Shown here: positions 36,425 through 45,166 of the stretch, in pieces
Numbering within the stretch: position 1 is the stretch's first letter
Layout: each line of letters starts with the position of its first letter
Origin: Rhodopirellula sp. SM50
GTDB lineage: Bacteria > Planctomycetota > Planctomycetia > Pirellulales > Pirellulaceae
Reading direction: 5' to 3'
NCBI RefSeq assembly: GCF_002289565.1
Contig: NZ_NTFY01000091.1
Span: forward strand, 1-50,466
DNA length: 50,466 bases
The notes under the pieces: generated by a model
Told to the model about the DNA's origin: nothing
Databases searched by the model: none
The model's input: only the letters and a program-made list of their open reading frames with translations
Translations under genes and position numbers: made by a program

Positions 36425-37924
36425 TCAGTGTTGCTTGATCGAATCGATGGTCGGTGGGGCGTAATTGCCATGCCACATCTGTTCGAACGTGTCATGGTTG
36501 GCGGCATGCGCCACCGCCTCATCATGAGTGATCACATCCTGTTTCGCCAGATCGACCAAATACTTCTCAACGATAAACGATTCCGACATCACCTGCTGCA
36601 TGCCGGCGCGAATCCCCTGGGCATCGCCGGACATGATGCAGTCGGCGATTTGCTTGGTGTCGTTGAACAGAAACTCCAACGCGGGAATTCGTCCGCCCTT
36701 GACCTTGGCAACCAGACGCTGGCAAATGATGCATTTGACGCAATCGCGGAGTTGAAGCCGCACCAAGTCTCGTTCGATCGGGTCGAAGAAACTGACGATC
36801 CGCGTCACAACCTCGGATGCCGTGTTGGCGTGCAGCGTGCTGATGACCAGGTGTCCCGTCGCGGCGGCACTGATCGCCGAGCGGATGGTATCGCTGTCGC
36901 GCATCTCGCCGACAAAGATGACGTCCGGGTCCTGGCGGAGCGCCGCACGGACGGCTTCGTTGAACGATTCCACGTCTTCGCCCACCTGGCGCTGAGAAAT
37001 GATCGACTTCTTGTTCACCTGCGCGTACTCGACGGGATCTTCGATTGTCAGAATGTGTCGGGCTTGATTTTGATTGATCCAATCAATCAACGAGGCGACC
37101 GTGGTCGATTTCCCGCTGCCGGTCATCCCGGTGACCAAGACCAACCCGAAGTGCAGGCCGCCTAACTTTTTCATCACATCGTTGGGAATCTGAAGATCAT
37201 CAAAGGACGGGATCGCCTCGGGCAAAAAACGCAACGTGCAATGGGGAACTCCGCCACGAATGAACGCCGAGACCCTGGCGAATCCGACACCGACCTGATG
37301 GTATCGAAAACTGCATTGCGAATGTTCCTGGTACTCTTTCCAGTCCTTTTCGGGCGCGATCTCCTTGATCAACGCCGTGATCTGCTCGGCCGTCAGGGGA
37401 TGCCGCAAGTCGGAGCGCCGAATCGCATTGTCGACGCGGAACACCGGATCGGCGTCGGGATACAGATGAAGATCGCTGGCGCGGAACTTCACCATCGCCT
37501 CCATCAAACGATGCGGGCGAAGCGTCTCGCGGCGAAACCGCTCGCCTTGAAAACGCCAGACGTCCGGCAGCAGCAGCTTTCCGGAGATCTCCTTGATCGC
37601 ATCCATGGAAGCGGCGCTGTGATGGGCCACCTTGAGAAACTCAACACAGAAAACGCCTTCTTCTTCAGTCACCGCGGCGTTGGGTGGAAATGATTTGGCG
37701 GATTCCCCGAGTGCCGCGAGCGTCTCGGCATCGGCGCCGATGCGAATCTTGTAGGAGTCGAAGGGGCCATCGAAACCCTTGCGCAGCGCTTGCAGTTCGA
37801 TCCCGCTGGCGTGTCCGACGATCTTTTTCGCCCCACCGTAGGTCCGGCGAATCTCGGCTTCGATGATCTCGGCAATCACCGCCAAATCAGATTGCTGTCC
37901 GACGCCGATAATCTTCTCTGCCAT
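36425..37924 (-). CDS. PilT-like secretion/retraction ATPase with N-terminal extension
   Basis: The 499-residue product carries a PilT/GspE-type ATPase: Walker A GMTGSGKST near residue 266, Asp box TIEDPVEY, Walker B DPDVIFVGEMRD near 333 and His box GHLVISTLHANTA. The core resembles PilT, but Walker A normally lies near residue 130 in PilT, so there is an extra N-terminal domain of roughly 135 residues (MAEKIIGVGQQSDLAVIAEI). No pilin or other pilus gene is adjacent. It may drive pilus retraction or another system. Confidence 0.9.
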   Translation of the reverse strand: MAEKIIGVGQQSDLAVIAEIIEAEIRRTYGGAKKIVGHASGIELQALRKGFDGPFDSYKIRIGADAETLAALGESAKSFPPNAAVTEEEGVFCVEFLKVAHHSAASMDAIKEISGKLLLPDVWRFQGERFRRETLRPHRLMEAMVKFRASDLHLYPDADPVFRVDNAIRRSDLRHPLTAEQITALIKEIAPEKDWKEYQEHSQCSFRYHQVGVGFARVSAFIRGGVPHCTLRFLPEAIPSFDDLQIPNDVMKKLGGLHFGLVLVTGMTGSGKSTTVASLIDWINQNQARHILTIEDPVEYAQVNKKSIISQRQVGEDVESFNEAVRAALRQDPDVIFVGEMRDSDTIRSAISAAATGHLVISTLHANTASEVVTRIVSFFDPIERDLVRLQLRDCVKCIICQRLVAKVKGGRIPALEFLFNDTKQIADCIMSGDAQGIRAGMQQVMSESFIVEKYLVDLAKQDVITHDEAVAHAANHDTFEQMWHGNYAPPTIDSIKQH

Positions 37925-38106
37925 GGCTTGTCCCCTGTTCGGTTGGCCATCCTGTCCGTCTGCGTGACCTCCTGATTCTCGACCCGGTGATCGCCCCGGT
38001 CAATCGTCAGGCCTGCTGTGGCGATGCCGAAACCACAATTCGCCCCCTGGCGACATGGCGTCACCGCGCGATGTGTCGTTGACTGCCGCAGGCGGACAAA
38101 ATGTGG

Positions 38107-38134
38107 TTGACGGACCGGCACAGACTCGTATACT
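38107..38134 (+). promoter_or_regulatory. Sigma70-type promoter for the membrane protein/regulator pair
   Basis: TTGACG at 38107-38112 and TATACT at 38129-38134 are separated by 16 bases, close to the consensus. It lies 46 bases before the ATG at 38180. The -10 box overlaps the left end of a perfect palindrome, so a bound protein should block it. Confidence 0.75.
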
Positions 38135-38149
38135 TTGCAATGCAAAGTA
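38131..38149. promoter_or_regulatory. Candidate operator: perfect 19-bp palindrome
   Basis: TACTTTGCAATGCAAAGTA has 9-base arms around a central A and starts within the -10 box. A looser CAGACT/AGTCTG pair flanks it at 38121-38126 and 38150-38155. A likely ligand is the winged-helix regulator encoded by the second gene of this pair, giving autoregulation; this is inference. A second site lies at 39245. Confidence 0.75.
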
Positions 38150-38179
38150 AGTCTGTTTTCTTCGATCCGGGCCACTGTG

Positions 38180-38791
38180 ATGGAACTTCGCGAGGCGCTT
38201 CGCCAGATTTCCGAAATACGGGCGTGTGTCGCGCGGAGCGAAATGTTTCGCGGCTATCGATCGGCAACCGTTGGGTTTTCAGCGGTGATCGGGATGATCG
38301 CCGCGGCGTTTCAATCCCAATGGGTCGCCTCGCCGGCGACGGATTTGGGACGTTATTTGGTCGGCTGGGTCTCTGTCGCTGCGGTCAGCGTGATCGTGGT
38401 GGCCGCCGAGTTCATCTGGCGTAGCGAGATCAACGGCGCGGGGCGATCGCGTGAGATGACGCGTCTGGCGGTCGAACAATTCGCGCCTTGCATCGTCGTC
38501 GGGGCGTTGATGACGCTCTCGATTTATCGTTACGCCCCCCAGGTCGGCTGGATGTTGCCGGGGCTGTGGGCATTGATCTTCGGCCTCGGCGTGTTTGCCT
38601 CCTATCGTCTGATGCCTCGTCAAGTGTTTTGGGTCGGCGCTTATTACATCGCCTGCGGCTGTGGATGCCTGCAATGGGGACAAGGCGAGAACGCATTTTC
38701 TCCCTGGTTGATGTTCATCACCTTTGGCGGTGGCCAATTGCTCAGCGCCGCGATTCTGTATTGGTATCTGGAGCGACCCGATGCCCGCTAA
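38180..38791 (+). CDS. Polytopic membrane protein paired with winged-helix regulator
   Basis: The 203-residue product starts MELREALRQISEIRACVARS at ATG 38180. After a helical cytoplasmic N-terminus there are about six hydrophobic segments (for example WVSVAAVSVIVVAAEFIW and MLPGLWALIFGLGVFASYRL). I do not know its function. Its end overlaps the regulator start by 11 bases, a sign of coupling, and its promoter overlaps the palindrome at 38131. Such membrane protein plus HTH pairs are common; the effector is unknown. Confidence 0.78.
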   Translation: MELREALRQISEIRACVARSEMFRGYRSATVGFSAVIGMIAAAFQSQWVASPATDLGRYLVGWVSVAAVSVIVVAAEFIWRSEINGAGRSREMTRLAVEQFAPCIVVGALMTLSIYRYAPQVGWMLPGLWALIFGLGVFASYRLMPRQVFWVGAYYIACGCGCLQWGQGENAFSPWLMFITFGGGQLLSAAILYWYLERPDAR

Positions 38792-39209
38792 ACGAAACTC
38801 GAAAGCGACAAGCTCGCAGCCTGCCCCTGCCGGATCGGGGCGATTCGCCTACGGCGGACTCGATCGCGTCATGCATGAAAAGGCTCGACTGGGCATCCTT
38901 GCCTCCCTGGCCGCACACGACGGCGGTTTGCTGTTCAACGATCTGAAACAACTCTGCTCACTCACCGACGGAAACCTCAGCCGTCATCTGGCCGTCTTGA
39001 GTGACGCGGGGCTGGTCGAAATCTGGAAGGGCACCGGCGGAACACGGCCCCAGACGATGTATCGCCTGACCGACGTGGGACGCTCCCGCTTTGCCGACTA
39101 CATCAACGAACTGGAACGCGTAATCGCCGACGCCCAACTCGATGCCGCGCCGCGCGCGGAGGGCTCCAGTCGGCGTCAACGTGATTCACGAGGGTGGTCT
39201 GCAACCTAA
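38781..39209 (+). CDS. Winged-helix transcriptional regulator (HTH_34/ArsR-like)
   Basis: The 142-residue product starts at ATG 38781, within the end of the preceding gene. A winged helix covers about residues 25-115: MHEKARLGILASLAAHDG, LLFNDLKQLCSLTDGNLSRH (recognition helix LTDGNLSRHLAVL) and the wing TRPQTMYRLTDVGR. It fits the winged-helix group Pfam calls HTH_34. The tail is Arg/Ser-rich. It likely binds the palindrome 38131-38149. The stop is followed by a TAAG-containing repeat and a T-tract before ispH. Confidence 0.87.
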   Translation: MPAKRNSKATSSQPAPAGSGRFAYGGLDRVMHEKARLGILASLAAHDGGLLFNDLKQLCSLTDGNLSRHLAVLSDAGLVEIWKGTGGTRPQTMYRLTDVGRSRFADYINELERVIADAQLDAAPRAEGSSRRQRDSRGWSAT

Positions 39210-39244
39210 GTGGCAACCTAAGCAACGTCTTTTTTTTATTCTTA

Positions 39245-39263
39245 CACTTTGTATTGCAAAGCT
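39245..39263. promoter_or_regulatory. Candidate second operator upstream of ispH
   Basis: CACTTTGTATTGCAAAGCT matches the 38131 palindrome at 14 of 19 positions, including the ACTTTG and TGCAAAG cores. TACACT at 39243-39248 would be a -10 box with the same overlap geometry as at 38129. I see no good -35 box. It lies 19 bases before the ispH start. Confidence 0.6.
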
Positions 39264-39281
39264 TACGCGACAGGATCTTCG

Positions 39282-40151
39282 ATGAACGTGATTCGCGCCG
39301 ACGAGATGGGAATGTGTTTTGGCGTACGGGACGCGTTGCAGATCGTCGCGGAAGTCGACGATCCGACTCAGGTGACGATTCACGGAGAATTGGTGCACAA
39401 CCGGATCGTCAACGAACGGCTCGCCGATGCGGGGTTCCGACAATCGGATGAACAGCGACGTGACTGCCACACCGAAACCCCGTTGGTTTTGATCACGGCA
39501 CACGGAGTCAGCAACGCCGAACGCGGGCGATTACGATCAGCGGGGAAACAATTGATCGACACGACCTGTCCGCTCGTTCGCCGCGTTCATGACGCGGCAT
39601 GCGAACTGCAGTCCGAAGGCCGGCACGTGATCTTGATCGGAAAGAAGGGGCATGTCGAAGTCCGTGGGATCGTCGACGATCTGGACGAATACGACGTGGT
39701 CGGCGGCGTCGAGGATGTTCGGGCGTACCAAGCGGATCGACTTGGCATTTTGAGTCAGACGACGATGCCGAGCGACGTCGTTGAAACGATCACTCGGGCG
39801 ATTCGCGACCAAAACCGCGACGCCGACATACGCATCGTTGACACGGTTTGCCACCCGACCAAGCGTCGGCAAACGGCCATGTTGAAATTGCTCGAACAGG
39901 TCGATTCCGTGGTGGTCGTCGGCGGAAAAAACTCCAACAACACCCGGCGGTTGGTCGAACTCTGCCGGCAACACGAAACGCCTGCCTTTCATGTCCAATC
40001 GGCCGACGACATCCTGCCGGAGTGGTTTCGCCCCGATGAAACCGTGGGGTTAACCGCCGGCACGTCAACGCTGGACGAAACCATCGACCAAGTCCACCGC
40101 GCGCTGCTGCGTCTGGGACATTGCCACGAAGAATCAGGATGGACGAAATGA
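39282..40151 (+). CDS. ispH: 4-hydroxy-3-methylbut-2-enyl diphosphate reductase
   Basis: The 289-residue product is the short form of IspH (LytB), starting MNVIRADEMGMCFGVRDAL at ATG 39282. The three iron-sulfur cysteines are C12 (GMCFGV), C96 (DTTCPLV) and C190 (DTVCHPTKRRQ), and the histidine and glutamate region GHVEVRG is present. It makes IPP and DMAPP in the last step of the MEP pathway. It overlaps the following radical SAM gene by four bases (ATGA). A candidate operator lies just upstream. Confidence 0.93.
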   Translation: MNVIRADEMGMCFGVRDALQIVAEVDDPTQVTIHGELVHNRIVNERLADAGFRQSDEQRRDCHTETPLVLITAHGVSNAERGRLRSAGKQLIDTTCPLVRRVHDAACELQSEGRHVILIGKKGHVEVRGIVDDLDEYDVVGGVEDVRAYQADRLGILSQTTMPSDVVETITRAIRDQNRDADIRIVDTVCHPTKRRQTAMLKLLEQVDSVVVVGGKNSNNTRRLVELCRQHETPAFHVQSADDILPEWFRPDETVGLTAGTSTLDETIDQVHRALLRLGHCHEESGWTK

Positions 40152-41653
40152 AACGTTGGGTCCCCCGTGCAATGCGGATCGCTCCTGAACTGGATCCGCA
40201 CCTGCCCACGCCTCCGGTCCGCGAGCGTCTGGCGTTGTTGATCAACCCTTTCTATCCCAAGGATCCGCATGCCAGTTTTGGCAAGCATGTGTTGACGCCG
40301 ACACTGGCGTTGACCAGCGTCGCGGCCAGCACGCCAGAGGACTGGGAGGTCCGATATTGGGATGAAAACCTGCTGCAGGGGCCGCCGCCGAGCGACCCGC
40401 TGCCGGCGGTCGTCGGCATCACGGTCCATCTGACGTTCGCCCGGCGTGCTTACGAACTTGCCCGCTGGTATCGCCAACGTGGCTGCGTCGTCATCCTCGG
40501 CGGGTTGCACGTGATGTCTTGCCCGGATGAGGCCGCACCGCACGCCGACGCACTGGCGATCGGTGACGGGGTTGCCCTGTGGGGCCGGATTCTGCGTGAC
40601 GTTGAAAACGGTTGTTTGCAAGCGACCTATCGCGCCGACTTTCGTCGTCCCTATCGAGACGATCCGCCGCCCCGACGTGATCTGTTGCCTCGCAACAGTT
40701 TTTTGACGACGTCCAGTCTGATCGCGACTCGCGGTTGCCATAATCGATGCGGTTTCTGCTACCTCTCGACCAAGGGCTTGCACATGCCCTACCTGATGCG
40801 AGATGTCGAGCAGATCGCGGAGGAGTTTCAGCGCGACGGGCAACCGTACGCGGTGTTCACCGACAACAACCTGGGGTCGAAGCCCGAGTACTTGAGACAG
40901 TTGTGTCGCGCACTGCGACCGCTGGAAAAAATCTGGAGCGCTGCGGTCAGCATCGACGTCACTGACGACCCCAGCTTGGTTCGCGAGATGGCGCTCGCCG
41001 GATGCACCGGCGTGTTCATCGGGTTTGAATCGTTGCAAAACGACAACATCACTGACGCCAAGAAAAGAAGCCCGAACACCGAAGACTACGCGCGTCGTGT
41101 CGCGCTGTTGCACGACAACGGCATTCAGGTCAATGGAAGTTTCGTGTTAGGGTTCGACCACGACCGCGACGACGTCTTTGAAAAAACGATTCGCTGGGTC
41201 GAAGAGAACCGGCTGGAGTGTGCGACGTTTCACATCATGACGCCCTATCCGGAAACACCGCTCTTTCGCCAGTTGGAATCCGAGGGGCGGTTGCTGCATC
41301 GCGATTGGAGCAAGTATGACACGGCCAACGTCGTGTTTCGGCCCCGGCACATGAGTCCCGAGCAGTTGGCGGCCGGTTACGAACTCTGTTACGACCGCCT
41401 GTTTTCACACGCGTCGATTTGGCGTCGGCGTCCGAAAGACTGGCGTGCGGTCCCCGCCTATTTGGCGATGTCGTATTTGTACAAACGGTCCAACTGGATG
41501 TGGCACCTGCTGATCAAGTATCGGTTGACCGCGGCGGTTTGGCGACCGCTGGTGGAATGGACGCGGCGGCGACACGTCAGATTTCGTCGCCGGTTGGAGG
41601 CCAAGCCCGAGACGTCTCGTCGCGGCAGCACCGTTGTTTCCGCGGGCGTGTAG
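40148..41653 (+). CDS. Radical SAM protein of unknown product
   Basis: Starting at ATG 40148 (four-base overlap with ispH; ATG 40139 is an alternative), the 501-residue product has an N-terminal Rossmann-like domain of the cobalamin-binding type (VVGITVHLTFARRAYELARW, VILGGLHVMSCPDEAAPHAD), in which I do not see a convincing cobalamin-ligand motif. The radical SAM core has CHNRCGFCY with C197, C201 and C204, FTDNNLGSKPEYL and IGFESLQ. The C-terminus is basic. It is related to the oxygen-independent cyclase/HpnJ-like group by general appearance; its reaction is unknown. Coupling to ispH suggests a link to isoprenoids. Confidence 0.85.
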   Translation: MKRWVPRAMRIAPELDPHLPTPPVRERLALLINPFYPKDPHASFGKHVLTPTLALTSVAASTPEDWEVRYWDENLLQGPPPSDPLPAVVGITVHLTFARRAYELARWYRQRGCVVILGGLHVMSCPDEAAPHADALAIGDGVALWGRILRDVENGCLQATYRADFRRPYRDDPPPRRDLLPRNSFLTTSSLIATRGCHNRCGFCYLSTKGLHMPYLMRDVEQIAEEFQRDGQPYAVFTDNNLGSKPEYLRQLCRALRPLEKIWSAAVSIDVTDDPSLVREMALAGCTGVFIGFESLQNDNITDAKKRSPNTEDYARRVALLHDNGIQVNGSFVLGFDHDRDDVFEKTIRWVEENRLECATFHIMTPYPETPLFRQLESEGRLLHRDWSKYDTANVVFRPRHMSPEQLAAGYELCYDRLFSHASIWRRRPKDWRAVPAYLAMSYLYKRSNWMWHLLIKYRLTAAVWRPLVEWTRRRHVRFRRRLEAKPETSRRGSTVVSAGV

Positions 41654-41800
41654 CAACGGGATGCTGCCTTTGACAACCGTAGGGGTCCGTCTAGCGATAT
41701 TCGTCACGCGCCGTTCATCCGCCTGATTCGATCGCGGCCGCAAATTGACAGGTTGCAGTCTGACGCCGGAATCGCCAGTCTCCAGTGCCCGATTTGAATG

Positions 41801-41877
41801 AACCCACGGATGGCAGAGCGTACCCACGGATGAAAAGCAGCCAGGGATCCGTGGGTACGCCTTGCCATCCGTGGGTG
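41801..41877. terminator. Long near-perfect hairpin between convergent genes
   Basis: Arms 41801-41831 and 41847-41877 match at 28 of 31 positions around a 15-base loop. Each arm contains CCCACGGAT (or its complement) twice, so shorter alternative hairpins can form. It lies between the convergent radical SAM and surface-protein genes. It could end both transcripts, though it has no U-tract; it may instead be a mobile repeat. Confidence 0.7.
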
Positions 41878-41926
41878 TTCTCCGTTGCAGTGATACCCGG
41901 CATGCACAGCAAGCCCTACGTTGATC

Positions 41927-44182
41927 TCAGACCGCCGTGCGGACGCCACCCAGGGCGGCGAACCATTCATCCACCGTCTCCGATCGCAGCCGATCCTCGT
42001 CGTCGTCCTGATTCAGCAACGGCGACGGCACGGCAACCGACGAAGTCACGGCCGATAAACGTTCCGGCGACTGAGAGGCCGGCAACTGCGACGCCGGCGG
42101 TGGCGGTGATTGCAGGGCCAAGAAATTCAGAACGTGGAGCGCATCGCGTGGTGTGATGTCTCCATCGCGGTTGACATCGAAACGCCAATCGGTCGCCGTC
42201 GGGAACCCTGAGGCGAGACGGTTGATCACGTTCAAGGCATCTAGCGGAGAAACCTGATCGCGACCGTTGACATTGAGCGGATTGAGCACCGAGGTGAGCG
42301 CCCGATCGAGTTCCGTTTTGCTGACCAGGTCCGGAGTCACCGGATCGGGCGCACCGGGCAGCGACACCAGGTCGGCATACTGATTTTGGAAGGGGGCAAA
42401 ATCGCTGATATCCACGATGCCGGAGTGATTCAAATCGACGTACGGCGGCGCCAGGCTGGTCGAGTTGCCGAACCAATAGGCGAACGTCGCAAAGTCCAAC
42501 AGGTCGACACGTGCGTTGCCGTTCCAATCACCCTTCAAGACGAAGAACCGGTTGATACGATCGCCGGTCCAGGTGAATTGGGGGCCGGAGGTGACGGCGG
42601 GTGAAAGCACCAATCGGTAGCGGCCATCGGGTAGCTGTCCCTGGTCCAGCTGGATCGTGATCGTCGTGCTACCCGGTTCAAAGATGACTTGATCGTTCCG
42701 CAGCGCGATCTGGACGGGCGTTTCAAACCCCGTCACTCCCAAATTGGTCAACACCATCCCGCCGGCGGGAATGCTCGGGATGCTGGCTCCAAGTTCGATC
42801 ACGATGTCACGCAACTGACTGCGTTGCCGGATCCAAGACGTGGGTTGAGTCCCATGCGGCAGGTTGCCGGGGTCGCTACGAAGCGTATTGAGCGTGACGA
42901 CCGGGGGATCGGCCGGGTCGCCGATGATGGTTCCGACCGCCGACGCCATCGTGCCGACCAGGTAGGGGCGTCCGGTCATTTCCAATTCACGCGACGCGTC
43001 ACGGGTGAACTGGTTGACCGACAAGAGCGTGTGCCCGGCAAACGCGAAGCTGTCGTTGCCGTCCAGCGCGAGCCCGAAAACGTCGATAAAGTTCTCGCCG
43101 GGATCTTGCGCGGGTTTGGGAGCATTTTCGATCGTGCCACCGGTCCCCGGCGTCTGGATTTCGATCAGGGAATCAAAACTCTCACTGGGGCGTCTTGCCG
43201 AAAGCACCAAGTGCCCCGCCGAAAGGTAATCGAGATCGCCACTGGATTTGTAATCGCTTGCCAGTAGACGGGCCGCCAAGGCACCGTCGATATCGAAGAC
43301 CGTGGTCACGTTGTGAAGGACGAGCAGATTGCCGGACTTTTCCAGATCCAAACGTTTCAGGTCGAGGAAGTTGGCCCCGACGGCAAACAGGTCACCCGAT
43401 TCGCTGCCGAAGTCGCCGTCGCGGCTGTCGATCAGGGCATTGGCGCTGGGGATGCCGTGGAAGTTGATGAAGCTCGATGCAATCACGCCGGCGCTGATTT
43501 GGTCCGGGTGCACTTCGTACAAACGATCCGCCGTCAGCGCGATCAGGTCACCGTCGTCGGTGAACGCGATGTCGGTGATCGTTTGGGCGGCGGCAATCGT
43601 GCCCAGGACATGCACGCAACCGGTTTCGACGTCCACGGTGGCCAACCGATTCTCATCATCGACAACGTAGTAATCCGTTTGCCGCCGGGTGACGAAATGG
43701 GCGGCGGCGCCGTAGACCGGTCCGAACTCGTCCGCCGCGACGATCGTCACGACGATGTTTTCATCACGTTCGATCAGGTTGTCACGGATCGGCTTGACCG
43801 ACAATTCGACCGTCGACTCGCCCGGGTAGAACGTCGCCGTCGCGGTCACCGGTCCGGTCGCCGGAGGTTCGTCGGGGAAGAAAATCGTGTCGTTCTCGAC
43901 TTCGCGAGCGGTATAGTCGACGTCGTAGAGGGCGTCACCGGAAAGTTCAAATTTGACCGTCAGAAAGTCGTCGGTCTCATCACGCGTCATCGAATAGACG
44001 ATGCGTTTGAGCGGGTCTTCGGGAATCGCGACCGGAGTCTCCGCGGTGACCGAAATCGTCGCGACCAACAAGCGACGGTCCTCCAAGGATTCCACGCGGT
44101 GACGTCGCGAACGAATCGATGGCATCGTGGACTGATTTCGGTTCGATCGTCTGCGTTTGCCAGTCAGGCTACGGGGCCACAT
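41927..44182 (-). CDS. Secreted surface protein with LEDRRLL motif, Calx-beta-like and dockerin-like repeats
   Basis: The product of about 751 residues starts near ATG 44182 (or 44125). Its N-terminus has a basic RRHRVESLEDRRLLV motif, which planctomycete surface proteins share. A Calx-beta-like region (about 60-190) precedes a beta-propeller-like part (VDVETGCVHVLGTIAAAQ). Near the C-terminus are dockerin-like calcium loops (DWNGNARVDLLDFATF, DLNHSGIVDISDF, DVNRDGDITPRDALHVL, about residues 550-700). A short acidic C-terminal segment (VDEWFAALGG) may be a sorting signal. It is probably exported; ligand unknown. Confidence 0.87.
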   Translation of the reverse strand: MWPRSLTGKRRRSNRNQSTMPSIRSRRHRVESLEDRRLLVATISVTAETPVAIPEDPLKRIVYSMTRDETDDFLTVKFELSGDALYDVDYTAREVENDTIFFPDEPPATGPVTATATFYPGESTVELSVKPIRDNLIERDENIVVTIVAADEFGPVYGAAAHFVTRRQTDYYVVDDENRLATVDVETGCVHVLGTIAAAQTITDIAFTDDGDLIALTADRLYEVHPDQISAGVIASSFINFHGIPSANALIDSRDGDFGSESGDLFAVGANFLDLKRLDLEKSGNLLVLHNVTTVFDIDGALAARLLASDYKSSGDLDYLSAGHLVLSARRPSESFDSLIEIQTPGTGGTIENAPKPAQDPGENFIDVFGLALDGNDSFAFAGHTLLSVNQFTRDASRELEMTGRPYLVGTMASAVGTIIGDPADPPVVTLNTLRSDPGNLPHGTQPTSWIRQRSQLRDIVIELGASIPSIPAGGMVLTNLGVTGFETPVQIALRNDQVIFEPGSTTITIQLDQGQLPDGRYRLVLSPAVTSGPQFTWTGDRINRFFVLKGDWNGNARVDLLDFATFAYWFGNSTSLAPPYVDLNHSGIVDISDFAPFQNQYADLVSLPGAPDPVTPDLVSKTELDRALTSVLNPLNVNGRDQVSPLDALNVINRLASGFPTATDWRFDVNRDGDITPRDALHVLNFLALQSPPPPASQLPASQSPERLSAVTSSVAVPSPLLNQDDDEDRLRSETVDEWFAALGGVRTAV

Positions 44183-45166
44183 GGAGCTTGCTGCGGGAGG
44201 GGGCAGGAGGGGCGGGGACAGGTTCGGACGCAGCCAAACGACCACTGCAGATGGCGTAACGTGCACCAAAACCCCGCCCAGAGTGTCATTTTCAGGCATT
44301 CCAAACCGCTCGGTGAGACTGTTTGGACGCGTTATTGTGCTCGGTGGTGCCCCTCAATTCATCCGAGAAGGGTATTTTTTTCTGCTCGCCCCCCGAGTCC
44401 GCCGGTGCCAAACCGTTTTCGACCGAATCTGCCGCGTCAGCAGGCACACCCTCCGGGCCGCAAACCATCGATCAAACGCAACGACCATCGGCAGAGATGG
44501 TCGCCAGTCAATCGCCCGCATTGTTTCCACGCTCCGGCGGAAGATGGCGACATCCGCGTTCAGCGATGCCCCTTGGCTTTCGGCTTTGGCGTTGCCTGCA
44601 CAGGCCAGGATTGCGATCGCGGTGGATGCGGCCGGGCGGTGGAAGTGCGAGGTGTGCGTCCTGCTGAACCAGAACGATTCAGCCAGCGGTTGTATCGAGC
44701 ATCGGGGCGCTGCGGTGCAGCGCCCCGATGCGGGCGGATGTCCGAAGTGGAGCAGCTTCCGAAGACGGTTGACCCAGAAACCGTCGTCAGTCGCGTTGGA
44801 CGCTCCGACCTTTCAAAGGAAAGGACAGGAAACGATTCCCGCAAAACGTTTGCCTACGTTCGAATCTCCGCCTGTGTGTTGGTGTTTTCATGGGATTTTG
44901 ACCTGGTTCGGTCGCGTCGGCGGCCGTCAGGTCCAAGCCATGAACGCCGAAATAGTCGCCGACCGGTGGTGCTGTCAATGGCGATCTGTTTTTTGGGTGA
45001 GATCAATTTTCTCAGATCGTTGGGATGCACAGCATGCCCTTACGCGACTGCCCTACGCGACTGGCACCTAGGTGCACCAGAACACACGACTGATCTTGTT
45101 TTCGGCGGTCGGTGCAGCTTACAAGGCAATTCAACCCGTTCACCACCACCATTTCGCTGCGGGCGG
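44183..45166. other. Gene-free gap of 984 bases between divergent genes
   Basis: The surface-protein and PpiC genes diverge from here. Long open frames on both strands do not look protein-like. The only clear structure is a perfect 13-base-arm hairpin at 44700-44730. The gap is unusually long for this window, so regulatory RNA or a decayed gene is possible. Confidence 0.55.
44700..44730. repeat. Perfect 13-bp hairpin in long intergenic gap
   Basis: Arms CATCGGGGCGCTG and CAGCGCCCCGATG surround CGGTG. There is no following T-tract, so an intrinsic terminator is not clear. Its position far from either gene end leaves its role open. Confidence 0.8.

Noticed and set aside
39230..39240. Intrinsic terminator at the T-tract after the regulator gene
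   Set aside because: There is a T-rich run but no stable stem directly before it, so I do not call a terminator.
43313..45166. Upstream part of a 1,018-residue open frame leading into the PpiC gene
   Set aside because: It is mostly the antisense of the surface-protein gene, with no domain signal; only the part from 45167 is protein-like.
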